From positions 312,501 through 376,500 of the forward strand of contig NZ_GL833116.1 of the NCBI RefSeq assembly GCF_000185145.2: a stretch of 64,000 nucleotides of DNA, read 5' to 3'. Of the stretch, positions 16,927 to 26,600 are shown piece after piece. Source of the stretch: Hoylesella oralis ATCC 33269 (GTDB lineage: Bacteria; Bacteroidota; Bacteroidia; Bacteroidales; Bacteroidaceae). The stretch's first letter is position 1; each line of letters starts with the position of its first letter. The notes below the pieces were generated by a model. The model was not told the origin of the DNA, did no database searches, and saw only the letters and a list, made by a program, of their open reading frames with translations. The position numbers and the translations under genes were made by a program.

Positions 16927-18813
16927 ATGCGTAAACTCGAGCTGTTGGCGCCGGCCAAAAACCTTGCGTGCGGCATTGCAGCCATCAATCATGGCGCTGA
17001 TGCCGTGTATATCGGTGCAGATCGCTTCGGTGCGAGGGTTGCCGCAGGCAATTCCGTGGCGGATATAGAGGCGCTGTGCTGCTATGCCCATCGGTTCGGA
17101 GCAAAGGTTTACGTCACCATCAATACTATTATTTATGAAGAAGAACTTGCTGCCACCCGCGATATAATATGCCGCTTGGCTGCATCGGGCGCAGATGCAC
17201 TGCTCGTACAGGATATGGCCGTGGTGGAGATAATGAATGCATTGCGGCGCGAGAATGCAGATATGAAGTTGCCGGCACTGCATGCTTCCACACAAACCGA
17301 TAACAGAACGGCCGAGAAGGTGGCATGGCTGAAGTCGACAGGCTTCGAACGTGCCGTGCTTGCCCGTGAGCTTTCGGCCGCCGAGATTGCCGAAATCCAC
17401 GGTCGGGTGCCCGATATGGAGTTGGAAGTATTTGTGCATGGCGCCCTTTGTGTGAGCTATTCGGGCGTTTGTTACGCCTCTCAACATTGCTTCCATCGGT
17501 CGGCCAACAGAGGCGAGTGCGCACAGTTCTGCCGCATGAAGTTCGACCTTATAGATTCGGATGGCAGAGAAATCGAGCATCAGCGGCATCTGCTGTCGCT
17601 GAAGGATATGAACCGGATAGACGATCTCGAACTGCTTGCCGATGCCGGAGCGTGCTCTTTCAAGATAGAGGGCAGGCTGAAAGAGGCGGATTATGTAAAG
17701 AATGTGGTCTCGGCATACAGCAAACGACTGAACGAAATTATAGCAAGACGTCCGCAAGATTACCGACGCGCTTCGCTGGGAAAGGTAGAATATGCCTTCG
17801 AGCCCGATCTGAAAAAGACTTTCAACCGTGGTTATACCGATTATTTTCTGCATGGGCGACAGCCCGACATTTACTCTCCCGACACGCCGAAGGCACTCGG
17901 CGAATACGTCGGACGCGTGAAAGAATTGCGCAACAACAGCTTCAATGTGGCGGGAACTGCCGTGTTCAGCAATGGCGACGGGCTTTGCTTCATCAACGAT
18001 GAGCACGAATTGGAGGGCTTCCGCGTGAACAGAGTAGAGGGTAACCGGCTGTTCCCGTTGAAAATGCCGGCACATCTGCGCTCGGGATTTGCACTGTATC
18101 GAAACAACGATGAGGCTTTCGGAAAAATTCTCTCGCAGCGGACAGCCGTGCGAAAGATACCTATTAGCATCGCATTCGGCATTACGGAAAACGGCTTCAG
18201 CCTGTCTGTTACGGGCGAAGGCATCGTGCCTGTGACCAAGACATTGGCGATGGAAAAGCAGAAAGCCCTGAAACCGCAGCGCGAAAACATACTCAATCAG
18301 CTCGGAAAACTCGGCAATACGCCCTACGAGGCGCAGCAGATAGAGATACAAGAGGGGGCAGACAAATACTTTGTGCCGTCGAGCAAACTCGCCGAATTGC
18401 GCCGTGCAGCGATGGAAAGTATTGTACCCGCGGCCGATCGGCAGCCCTTGCAAGTCTTTTCTTCGGCCGTTTCACCGGTAAAATATTGGCAACCCGAATA
18501 CGAACAACACCCCTATCTTTTCAATGTTTCCAACCGTCTGGCCGGCCGATTTTACGCAGATCGCGGCATGAGAGGCATTGCTTCGGCGTTCGAAACATCG
18601 CATCTTCACGACACATCAGGTGCATCTCGTCGCCCCGACCTGCTCATGCAATGTCGTCATTGCCTGCGTTTCAGCTTGGGATATTGCGTGAAACACGGCG
18701 GAAAAAAGCCCTTCTGGCGCGAACCCTTGTATCTCAGATTGGCAGATGGGCGACGTTTTCGCCTGCAATTCAACTGTAAAGAATGTCAAATGAACCTATA
18801 TGCAGAAAACTAA
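16927..18813 (+). CDS. U32 family protein (RlhA/TrhP-like)
   Basis: Cytoplasmic protein of 628 residues. The N-terminal TIM-barrel-like part opens with LELLAPAKN and contains GADAVYIGA. The U32 signature EVFVHGALCVSYSGVCYAS is followed by a Cys cluster (QHCFHRSANRGECAQFC) that could bind a metal or Fe-S cluster. The C-terminal third has further Cys pairs (CRHCLRFSLGYC and FNCKECQM). Although named peptidases, the studied E. coli members RlhA and TrhP take part in hydroxylation of rRNA or tRNA, so an RNA-modification role is more likely than proteolysis. It overlaps the next gene by 14 bp. Confidence 0.85.
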   Translation: MRKLELLAPAKNLACGIAAINHGADAVYIGADRFGARVAAGNSVADIEALCCYAHRFGAKVYVTINTIIYEEELAATRDIICRLAASGADALLVQDMAVVEIMNALRRENADMKLPALHASTQTDNRTAEKVAWLKSTGFERAVLARELSAAEIAEIHGRVPDMELEVFVHGALCVSYSGVCYASQHCFHRSANRGECAQFCRMKFDLIDSDGREIEHQRHLLSLKDMNRIDDLELLADAGACSFKIEGRLKEADYVKNVVSAYSKRLNEIIARRPQDYRRASLGKVEYAFEPDLKKTFNRGYTDYFLHGRQPDIYSPDTPKALGEYVGRVKELRNNSFNVAGTAVFSNGDGLCFINDEHELEGFRVNRVEGNRLFPLKMPAHLRSGFALYRNNDEAFGKILSQRTAVRKIPISIAFGITENGFSLSVTGEGIVPVTKTLAMEKQKALKPQRENILNQLGKLGNTPYEAQQIEIQEGADKYFVPSSKLAELRRAAMESIVPAADRQPLQVFSSAVSPVKYWQPEYEQHPYLFNVSNRLAGRFYADRGMRGIASAFETSHLHDTSGASRRPDLLMQCRHCLRFSLGYCVKHGGKKPFWREPLYLRLADGRRFRLQFNCKECQMNLYAEN

Positions 18814-19810
18814 GAAGTTTACCGTAAGCCTGTCGGCACTTTGGTTTGTGTCGGTGCTTTTGTTGCTTTCGTCGTGTTATCATAAGAAAACAGCTAAGTC
18901 GGATGCGCTGGTTCAGTACAGCGAACGGCAGCTCGATTCGCTTTCTTTCCAAAGTACGCACCACTATACCAATAACTATAACTTTATTGTGAAGAGTGAT
19001 TCCTTGGTGTTGTTGAAGCAACAACCCGAAGAAATGATATCGGGTTTGATGACCGACTCGCTGGTTCTTCGCCGACACGAGCACGTGGTAGTAGCCGATA
19101 TTCGTATGATTTCTACCGATAGCATCGACTCCGTGTGGGTACAGTTAGCCAGCGATCAGCACACATTCGGGTGGATACACGAGACCGAAATGCTGCCCAA
19201 AGTGGTACCCGACGATCCTATATCGCAGTTCATCTCTACGTTTTCCGATGTTCATTTGCTCATTTTCTTGGTCGTTATCAGCATCATAGCCGTAACTTAT
19301 TGGATACGTAAGTTGCTGAGGCAGCGGGCGCGTATCGTGCATTTCCGCGATATAGACTCGTTCTATCCCACGTTGCTGTGCCTTCTCGTGGCCTCCTCGG
19401 CGGCACTCTATGCCTCTATACAGATGTTCGCCCCTGATGTTTGGCGGCATTTCTACTACCATCCCACGCTCAATCCCTTCGGTGTACCCGCCATACTGTC
19501 GGTATTTCTCCTTTCCGTATGGGCTATGCTGATAGTGGGCATCGCTGCTGTAGACGACGTGCGCCATAGGTTACCGTTCGGCGAGGCTGTGCAATATCTG
19601 AGCGGACTGGTGGCTGTATGTGCCGCAGACTATATTATTTTCAGTATTTCCACCTTATATTATATAGGCTATATCCTGCTTGCTGTTTACTTTATGTTTG
19701 CTATTCATAGGTATGTGGAGTACAGTCGTGCCCGATATGTGTGCGGAAATTGCGGTGCAACGCTCTCGCATAAAGGCCGTTGTCCGCATTGTGGAGCCGT
19801 TAATTCCTGA
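18800..19810 (+). CDS. Zinc-ribbon multipass membrane protein with lipoprotein-like N-terminus
   Basis: Protein of 336 residues, function unknown. Order: a signal with LSSC (Cys26), suggesting lipidation; a periplasmic segment of about 125 residues with beta-rich VVVADIRM...VWVQLAS...FGWIHETEML, which looks like an SH3-type fold; about five hydrophobic helices between 150 and 312; and a C-terminal zinc ribbon CGNCG...CPHCG. If residue 26 is outside and five helices follow, the zinc ribbon ends in the cytoplasm, which is consistent. The start overlaps the last 14 bp of the U32 gene, indicating translational coupling. Confidence 0.65.
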   Translation: MQKTKKFTVSLSALWFVSVLLLLSSCYHKKTAKSDALVQYSERQLDSLSFQSTHHYTNNYNFIVKSDSLVLLKQQPEEMISGLMTDSLVLRRHEHVVVADIRMISTDSIDSVWVQLASDQHTFGWIHETEMLPKVVPDDPISQFISTFSDVHLLIFLVVISIIAVTYWIRKLLRQRARIVHFRDIDSFYPTLLCLLVASSAALYASIQMFAPDVWRHFYYHPTLNPFGVPAILSVFLLSVWAMLIVGIAAVDDVRHRLPFGEAVQYLSGLVAVCAADYIIFSISTLYYIGYILLAVYFMFAIHRYVEYSRARYVCGNCGATLSHKGRCPHCGAVNS

Positions 19811-19995
19811 CATGATCCTTCTTTCGTTTGCATTTGTGTAAGGAACAGAAGTGTGCTCTAACGCAGATAGAAGCATGGCCTGAGTGCGATATACGGCCGT
19901 TCTATTCTTATCGTATCGCCTGTTTATAAAGCCAATAAGGTGTGATAGAGTATTAAAACTTTATGTAAAATGGGCGTAGTATGATGTTTTTTGAT

Positions 19996-20003
19996 TACTT
20001 TTG
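19996..20003 (+). promoter_or_regulatory. -7 box of the vWA/tubulin/Hsp70-like cluster
   Basis: TACTTTTG matches TAnnTTTG. It overlaps the first codons of the longest open frame, which is why the downstream ATG at 20037 is chosen as the start. No other such box was found between the cluster's genes. Confidence 0.55.
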
Positions 20004-20036
20004 CAACAATATACTTTTTATAAACGTCATATCTGC

Positions 20037-21536
20037 ATGAGAAAGATATTGAAAAGCCTCTTCTATATAGTGCTTTTGACAATCATAACAGTAAGTTTTA
20101 GCAGTTGTGGAAACAGGCAGAAAAAAGATTTCAACTTAATGCTCGTCAGCTTGGCGGATAAAGATCGGACCATCGACCGTAACGATTGGCAGTCGATTGA
20201 ATACTATCTTGACGCCAACAAGGCCCAACTTAAAGAATTTTACCACGACGGACAACTCGATATAGAGGCTGTGAAAAGCTATATAACCGAACTGTTCGAG
20301 CACAGACGTCCGGCTAAAAAGATCTCGTTCGTGGGTATAGGAGGGCGCGAATATCTTGCCGTTAACTTCTATCTTGAACGCTCCGGTTCGATGATTGCCT
20401 ACGATTCGCCGGCGGGAGACGGTTCTTTTAAAGCGGCTATCGTGTCGATGCTCAACAGTTTACCGAACAATAACGAAGACAATAAGATATATATTGTAAA
20501 CAGCAGCATTAATGCCTATCCGCAAGGGTTCCGTAAGTTTATTGCAGATAGCGATATATTCGAGGCTACAAAAGGTATAGGCGATGCCGGATATACCGAT
20601 TTCGGAGCTATCTTCGGCAATATCCTCAACAAGACCGGCAATGATGAATTGAGCATCTTGGTTACCGATATGATTTACTCGACCAAGGATATGGCAGGCG
20701 TTAATCCGCAGAAAGTATTTGCCGAGGCACAGGGAATGACCAACGCAGTGTTCAAGGATGAGGTTAAAAACCGAGCAATGCTCATCGTGAAAATGCGGGG
20801 TTCGTACAACGGATTTTACTATCCTTACAACTCTCCTTCGAAAGGGTATCGGTACGATGGGTATCGCCCGTACTACATTGTTGTGGTTGGAAGCAACGAC
20901 AATATAGCCCGCTTGACCAAAGACAAGAATTATATGTCATTCGCGCGTTTTGCTTCTATGCGCGGATACGAAAACATGTATCTCTTCGAGACCGACGATG
21001 TGTACAAGCCTTATTGCTCTCTACTTCTGAAACATGGTAGTATTCGCGGCAGATTTCGCCCCGAACGTGGACAGAACACCCAAATACATGCCATTGAAGA
21101 TGTAGAACCCGACCGTAACAGCGGAGACATTCGTTTGACTTTAGCTGTAGATTTGTCGGGTATGCTTATTGATGATCAGTATCTTACGGATAAGGCCAAT
21201 TACCGCATAGATGCCGATGACAAGATAGAAATCAAGGAGATACGTCGCATCGGTAAAGGTGATGTAACGCTGGCAGAAAAGAAATATATCGGCAGTGCTA
21301 CGCATCTGTTCATCTTGTCGGCCGACCGGATAACGCACGAGCAGGATGTAAATATCAGGCTACTTAACCGTATGCCGCAGTGGATTACCGCATCGTCGAG
21401 CGACGATGATACCCATGTCGATAGCCGTACTACTTTCGGGTTGAAGTATTTGCTGAATGGTATTTACAGCAGTTATGAGAAATATTCCGACGGCGAACCC
21501 TATTATTTCCGGCTGCAGTTGAAGTTTAAAAATTAA
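20037..21536 (+). CDS. vWA-like lipoprotein, first gene of a six-gene cluster
   Basis: Predicted lipoprotein of 499 residues (signal, then FSSC with Cys24). A von Willebrand A-like core is suggested by a MIDAS-type pattern: ExSxS at residues 114-118 (YLERSGSM, with Glu in place of the usual first Asp), Thr187-Asp188 in GYTDFG, and Asp211 in ILVTDMIYS. Strand-like segments flank each. After about residue 340 a second beta-rich domain begins (IRLTLAVDLSGML). The family is not one I can name. The start at ATG 20037 is preferred over an upstream TTG that lies in the -7 box. It likely faces the periplasm and could bind a metal-dependent ligand for the cytoplasmic partners downstream. Confidence 0.65.
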   Translation: MRKILKSLFYIVLLTIITVSFSSCGNRQKKDFNLMLVSLADKDRTIDRNDWQSIEYYLDANKAQLKEFYHDGQLDIEAVKSYITELFEHRRPAKKISFVGIGGREYLAVNFYLERSGSMIAYDSPAGDGSFKAAIVSMLNSLPNNNEDNKIYIVNSSINAYPQGFRKFIADSDIFEATKGIGDAGYTDFGAIFGNILNKTGNDELSILVTDMIYSTKDMAGVNPQKVFAEAQGMTNAVFKDEVKNRAMLIVKMRGSYNGFYYPYNSPSKGYRYDGYRPYYIVVVGSNDNIARLTKDKNYMSFARFASMRGYENMYLFETDDVYKPYCSLLLKHGSIRGRFRPERGQNTQIHAIEDVEPDRNSGDIRLTLAVDLSGMLIDDQYLTDKANYRIDADDKIEIKEIRRIGKGDVTLAEKKYIGSATHLFILSADRITHEQDVNIRLLNRMPQWITASSSDDDTHVDSRTTFGLKYLLNGIYSSYEKYSDGEPYYFRLQLKFKN

Positions 21537-21572
21537 GCAATGGGCCAACCTAAAAGAAATTAATCTTACGAA

Positions 21573-22019
21573 ATGAAAAGAAATACTTTATTGCTGATAA
21601 CGGGAATTGTACTTACAGTCTTGTTTATCATATTTTCCACTACGGTTTTAGAGGCCATGTATTACGAAGATGAGTTCTCTGTAGACATGTATAACCAAAA
21701 TCTTTATTTTATCGTAGCGGTTATTTCGGCGGTAGAGGCATGGGCTTTTGCCGGAATATACTATTATGTAATCAACAGTGTGAGTTTCTCCCGATGGTAT
21801 CATTGGCTGTTGGTGCTGGCGATTGCGGCGGTATCCGTTCCGATAGAAATTTATGTATATCTGAATGGAGTGTTCGATACGGAAGGCGTATCTTATTCTT
21901 CTCAGCTCTTAAGTTTTAGCGTGGTAGTAATGGTGGTAGAGGCTCTGCTCTTCGTATTGGCGAGCTATTCCGTGCGTTGGTGGTCGTCTAACTGCAGGCA
22001 TACCCCTATTCCGGAATAA
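21573..22019 (+). CDS. Four-helix membrane protein of the cluster
   Basis: A 148-residue protein with four hydrophobic segments at about 6-28, 45-70, 78-97 and 108-135 and short polar loops, so it is an inner-membrane protein. The C-terminus is polar. No known motif. It lies 36 bp after the vWA-like gene and 54 bp before the tubulin-like gene, and is the obvious candidate to link the lipoprotein outside with the NTPases inside. Confidence 0.65.
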   Translation: MKRNTLLLITGIVLTVLFIIFSTTVLEAMYYEDEFSVDMYNQNLYFIVAVISAVEAWAFAGIYYYVINSVSFSRWYHWLLVLAIAAVSVPIEIYVYLNGVFDTEGVSYSSQLLSFSVVVMVVEALLFVLASYSVRWWSSNCRHTPIPE

Positions 22020-22073
22020 TAACAGGCGCTTTGCGTCGATGTCTGCATGCAGACATAAAGATATTGAAAAAGA

Positions 22074-23621
22074 ATGATGAGACTATTCTTATTTTTAGTT
22101 GGCGGTACTGGCAGCCGTGTTATGCGCCCGCTCATTATGCAGTTTGCAGCCGGAGTTCATCCGGTTGACGATAACGGGAGTCCCATATCCTTGGAGGTGA
22201 TCCCCATTATTGTAGATCCGCACAAGGCAAACGAAGACCTGAAACGTACCGATAACCTGTTGCGCTGGTATAAGCAACTTCGTAAATCTCTATATGGCGA
22301 GAGTGCTGACGTGGCAAAGGGTTTCTTCTCTGTCAAGATTTCATCGTTGAGCGATATTCTGCCTAACGGCAGTAACCTGAGCGATACGTTCCTTTTCAAT
22401 ATGGGAGCAGTGGAGTCGAAGAAGTTTCAGGATTTCATTGCCTATTCCACATTAGACACAGGAAATCAGGCCCTATGCTCGATGATGTTTTCCGACGACC
22501 AGCTTAACACTAAGATGGATATCGGCTTTGTGGGCTCTCCGAATATTGGTTCGGTGGCGTTGAACGAGTTTAAAGACTCCGAAGAGTTCAGGCAGTTCTC
22601 CAATGTATTTCAAAAGAACGATCGTATTTTCGTGGTTAGTTCTATCTTTGGCGGTACGGGGGCGGCAGGTTATCCTATCATAGTTAAGAACATTCGCAAT
22701 GCCGGAAATAATGCCCAAATAAACAATCGCGGTAATCTGCGCGATGCACGGATAGGGGCTTTGACGGTTTTACCGTATTTCAATGTGCAACAGGATGAGA
22801 ACAGCCCTATCTCGCGTGCCGACTTTATCTCGAAAACAAAGTCGGCCCTGTTCTATTATCACGATAACCTGACGGGGCTGAAACGAAATGGAGTAGACAT
22901 ACCCATGTCGAAGATCAATGCTTGTTATTACTTGGGAGACGAAATTCCCTCTAATCCGTATTTCAATGATCCCGGAGGTAATGGGCAGCGCAATGATGCC
23001 CATGTGGTGGAGTTTGTGGGTGCATTGGCCGTACTCGACTTCCTTTCCATGCCCGACGAGCAGCTGCAAACTATCGAGGGCAACGCGATAAATCCGGTAT
23101 TCAAGGAATACGGACTCGCCAGTGATAAGACAACGCTGTCGTTGAAAGACTTCGGAGTGTCTACACGTGCACTGATCAATAAGCAGTTTATTAAGTTCCA
23201 TCTTGCCTATATGTATATTACAAATCAGCTGAAAGCAGACATTGGCAGAGGTTATACGGAAGACAAACCCGAAATAAAGAACAGTTTTCTATCCACAAGT
23301 TTTTATTCTACGCTGACAAGCGACTTCTTTGTAGGGTATCGTTTGTGGCTAAAAGAGCTGAAAGGCAATCAACGTAGCTTCCAACCTTTTAATCTGAATA
23401 CGGATAAACTGAGCGATGCACTTACCGATATTGCACCGAAAAGCGGTCTTTTTAAGTCGGTAATCGATTATAAAAGCGTACTTTCAGCGTTGAATAAAGC
23501 CTCACAGCAAGCCGTAAAAACGCAGCAGTATGGTACCGATAAAGTAGCGCTGAAACTTTTAGACCTGCTTGATGAGACGCTCGATAAGTTGGTAGACGAG
23601 AAATACGATTTGTTTTCATAA
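22074..23621 (+). CDS. Tubulin/FtsZ-like GTPase of the cluster
   Basis: Protein of 515 residues that fits the tubulin-like family often labelled Tubulin_2. The N-terminus is a beta strand then a glycine loop (LFLFLVGGTGSRVMRP, loop at 10-15), as in the first nucleotide-binding loop of tubulins. At 193-201 it has GGTGAAGYP after the strand IFVVSSIF, matching the tubulin signature GGTGSG that holds the GTP phosphates. A helix follows (IIVKNIRNAG). Length exceeds FtsZ (about 390). No FtsZ C-terminal peptide is visible. Whether it polymerises is unknown. It sits directly before the Hsp70-like gene (25 bp). Confidence 0.75.
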   Translation: MMRLFLFLVGGTGSRVMRPLIMQFAAGVHPVDDNGSPISLEVIPIIVDPHKANEDLKRTDNLLRWYKQLRKSLYGESADVAKGFFSVKISSLSDILPNGSNLSDTFLFNMGAVESKKFQDFIAYSTLDTGNQALCSMMFSDDQLNTKMDIGFVGSPNIGSVALNEFKDSEEFRQFSNVFQKNDRIFVVSSIFGGTGAAGYPIIVKNIRNAGNNAQINNRGNLRDARIGALTVLPYFNVQQDENSPISRADFISKTKSALFYYHDNLTGLKRNGVDIPMSKINACYYLGDEIPSNPYFNDPGGNGQRNDAHVVEFVGALAVLDFLSMPDEQLQTIEGNAINPVFKEYGLASDKTTLSLKDFGVSTRALINKQFIKFHLAYMYITNQLKADIGRGYTEDKPEIKNSFLSTSFYSTLTSDFFVGYRLWLKELKGNQRSFQPFNLNTDKLSDALTDIAPKSGLFKSVIDYKSVLSALNKASQQAVKTQQYGTDKVALKLLDLLDETLDKLVDEKYDLFS

Positions 23622-23646
23622 CCGGTAAAAGCAAGAACAAACGAAC

Positions 23647-26600
23647 ATGTCAAAGATATTATCATACAATAAAAAGACAACCGGTGAGGGTTGGATACCT
23701 TTGAATAACCAGTATCATGCCGATGAAATCGACATGATCGATGATCCTAACGGCGGTCTTTCGCAACGTCCGCGTACTGCAATCCCATCCCCGTTCGCTC
23801 AGATGGACTTGGTAAAGAATGCATTCAAGCGTCTTTCCATGCATACAAGTCTGAATGGCGAGGCTATGGATGAGAAACTCGTGGCCAATGCACTCGATGT
23901 GGCACAGCTGTTTTTCAATTATACCGAACTTCGCAACCGGTTGCATATCGTGGAATGGAACCGTGCGACAGCGCTCGGTGAGCTGAAAAACTCATCTCAA
24001 CATAAGCTGTTGGGCGAGACAATAGAGATGTTTCTTGAACAAGACAAGGAGGCTTTTAACTTCGACCGTATGGATCGTTTGTACTTTTTGGTGCTTGGAA
24101 ATCAGGTCATCGGCAGCACTTCTCCCGTTACATTGTTCATGTCGACACCCAATGCGATGCCCCATGTATTCGATATTCCTGTGGAGCAGAACGTGAAATT
24201 GTTCGACCTATGGCGGCCGCTTTATATGCGTAACGAACGTTTTATTAAGTACATTTACGCTTTGTTTACGGCTTATCCCGACTTGAAAAAACTCTGTAGC
24301 GAGGTTAATGCTTACCTCATTGCCAATATGAAGTTGCTTTCGGCAGACATGCAGGATGAGATTTTGAAAGAAATAGGTAATCCCTTGGTATACGATGTTG
24401 CCAATGTAGAGAAGGCGCGTTCGTATCTTGAGACCAATTTCGATCGTTTGGATGAGGGCGTTCAGGCGCTTGGAGTACCTTTCTATTGTGCTCGTTCCGA
24501 AGATATACAGGCTGCTATTGCACGGAGCGACTTCATGATAGTACCTTCGCGTGCGACAAACGAACGGCTTCCGTTGGTATTGCAGAACCATTTGAATGCC
24601 ACGTTTATCGATCCGTTCAAGTATATTACCGGCGCTTGGGATGATACCACAGTCATACAACCGGAGGATTATGCATTGGAACCCGATAAACGTGTGCTCC
24701 CTGCAACTACGCATCAGTACCCTTGGTTGACCGATGACGACTTCTTCCAACCATCGTTGATCAAGCTCGATTATACGTTAGACCGCGATTGTTTCTTCGA
24801 TGGAAACCTTTCTATCGGCAGTAGAGAGACAGACGACTGCGACTTTGTGCTCCCGTTGAAGCCCATTTATTTCAAATACTTTGATGTAAAAGATCTGTAT
24901 GGAACAATAGGCGGCCGTCCGAGGTTCGAACTCCAGCACTGCAAGAACGGACAAACGGAAACCGTAACAGCCATACTTCGCATTCCTGTACAGAAACAGA
25001 ACGGATATATTACCCTCCAGCGAATTTACGTGTCGGCAAATAGTGTCGATACAACTTACGATGTGAAGAACAATCGTGGGTATTTTATTACTGTGCCGTT
25101 TGCATTGAGTATTTTCCCGTTTGTACGTACGCAGGGCCTGAAACAATACAATGTGCAGCTGGTAGACCGTGCACTTGGCATGCTCGAAAACCACCATTTA
25201 TCTTTGTCTTTCTATAAGAATGGCTATCGAAACAAGGTAGCCGATGCCGATATTCTTATGCGTAACCGGTCGTTGAAGTCAGAAAAACGTGTAGGATCGA
25301 GCTATTATTGCTTGCATAGCGATTTCGATTATATCGGCATAACGCTATCTGATGGCAACGAAAACCTTACTGCCGAGGGCGTTATCTGTCCGCGGTGGTC
25401 GGATTATATACCCGGGCACGAGGCATTTACATTTGCTGTCGACTTCGGTACCACCAATACGCATGTGGAAACTATGTGCGGAGCAAACATGCCGGAACCC
25501 CTTAAAATAACTTCTGCATCGCGCGACCGTTTGCTCGCCACATTATATAATGGAGAGAGTATCCTATACGATGTTATTCTTAAACAGGAGTTCTTGCCTA
25601 AGAATATCGGCGAAGATTACGGTTTCCCGCAACGTACAGTGCTTTCGGAATGCGAGCGTTTAGATGCCGAGAATGCCGATTATATCGTGGCGCTCGGCGA
25701 TGCAAATATCCCGTTTATATACGAGAAAGAGTCTATCGGTTACGGAAATCGCATCGTTCCGAACCTGAAATGGTCTACAGAGATGGCAAACAGCAAGCGC
25801 GTGAAGGCATATCTTACCGAATTGGCACTGCTCATGCGTACCAAAGTATTGCTGGAGAACGGCGATATATCTAAGACTCGTCTTGTTTGGTTCTATCCGC
25901 TAGCTATGAAAGTCGGCAATATACGCAAGATGGGCGACATGTGGGCAAAGACTTTCCGCGAGGTTTTCGGAGTGCGCGACACCGAGACGAACCTTATACA
26001 AATGCCCGAGAGCGTGGCTCCCTATTATTTCTATAAGAGTTCGAGTACGTTCCGCGGCGCAGCATCTACCGTGGCAAGCATCGATATAGGCGGCGGTTCG
26101 AGCGACGTGGTGGTATTTGAATCGAATGCACATCAGCCGGTTATGCTCACTTCTTTTCGATTTGCCGCCAACGTACTCTTTGGCGACGGCTTTTCAGACG
26201 TACCTCATGGCGACACAAACCCCATGCTTATGAAGTACGTAGATTACTTCAAGCGACTTTTCGACGGCGATGACGACCGTTACGGCGAACTTAACGGCAT
26301 CCTCGACGATATAACTGCCAAACGTAAAAGTGAGGATATCAACACGTTCCTCTTCTCTGTAATAACCAATAAGGTAGTATCTGGCAACGATGTTTTCTCG
26401 TATAACATGCGCTTGAACGAGGACGAACAGCGGAAGATCATATTCATATATTTCTATGTTGCGCTGATTTATTACGTTGCACGTATGATGAAGCACCGAC
26501 AAATCGACAAACCGCGCAGCATTATGTTTAGCGGAACAGGCTCGAAAATACTCGATATCGTAGGCAGCAATCGCGACTTAGACCAGTTGACGCAGACTGT

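Noticed and set aside
16618..18453. 611-codon minus-strand frame opposite the U32 gene
   Set aside because: Despite its length, it mirrors a gene with clear U32 motifs and shows no known motif itself.
19845..19885. Similarity of TAGAAGCAT-GCCT here to 13867-13880
   Set aside because: 13 of 14 bases match, but flanks differ; too short to claim a repeat.
20001..20036. Upstream TTG start for the vWA-like lipoprotein
   Set aside because: It lies in the -7 box and would put 12 polar residues before the signal peptide.
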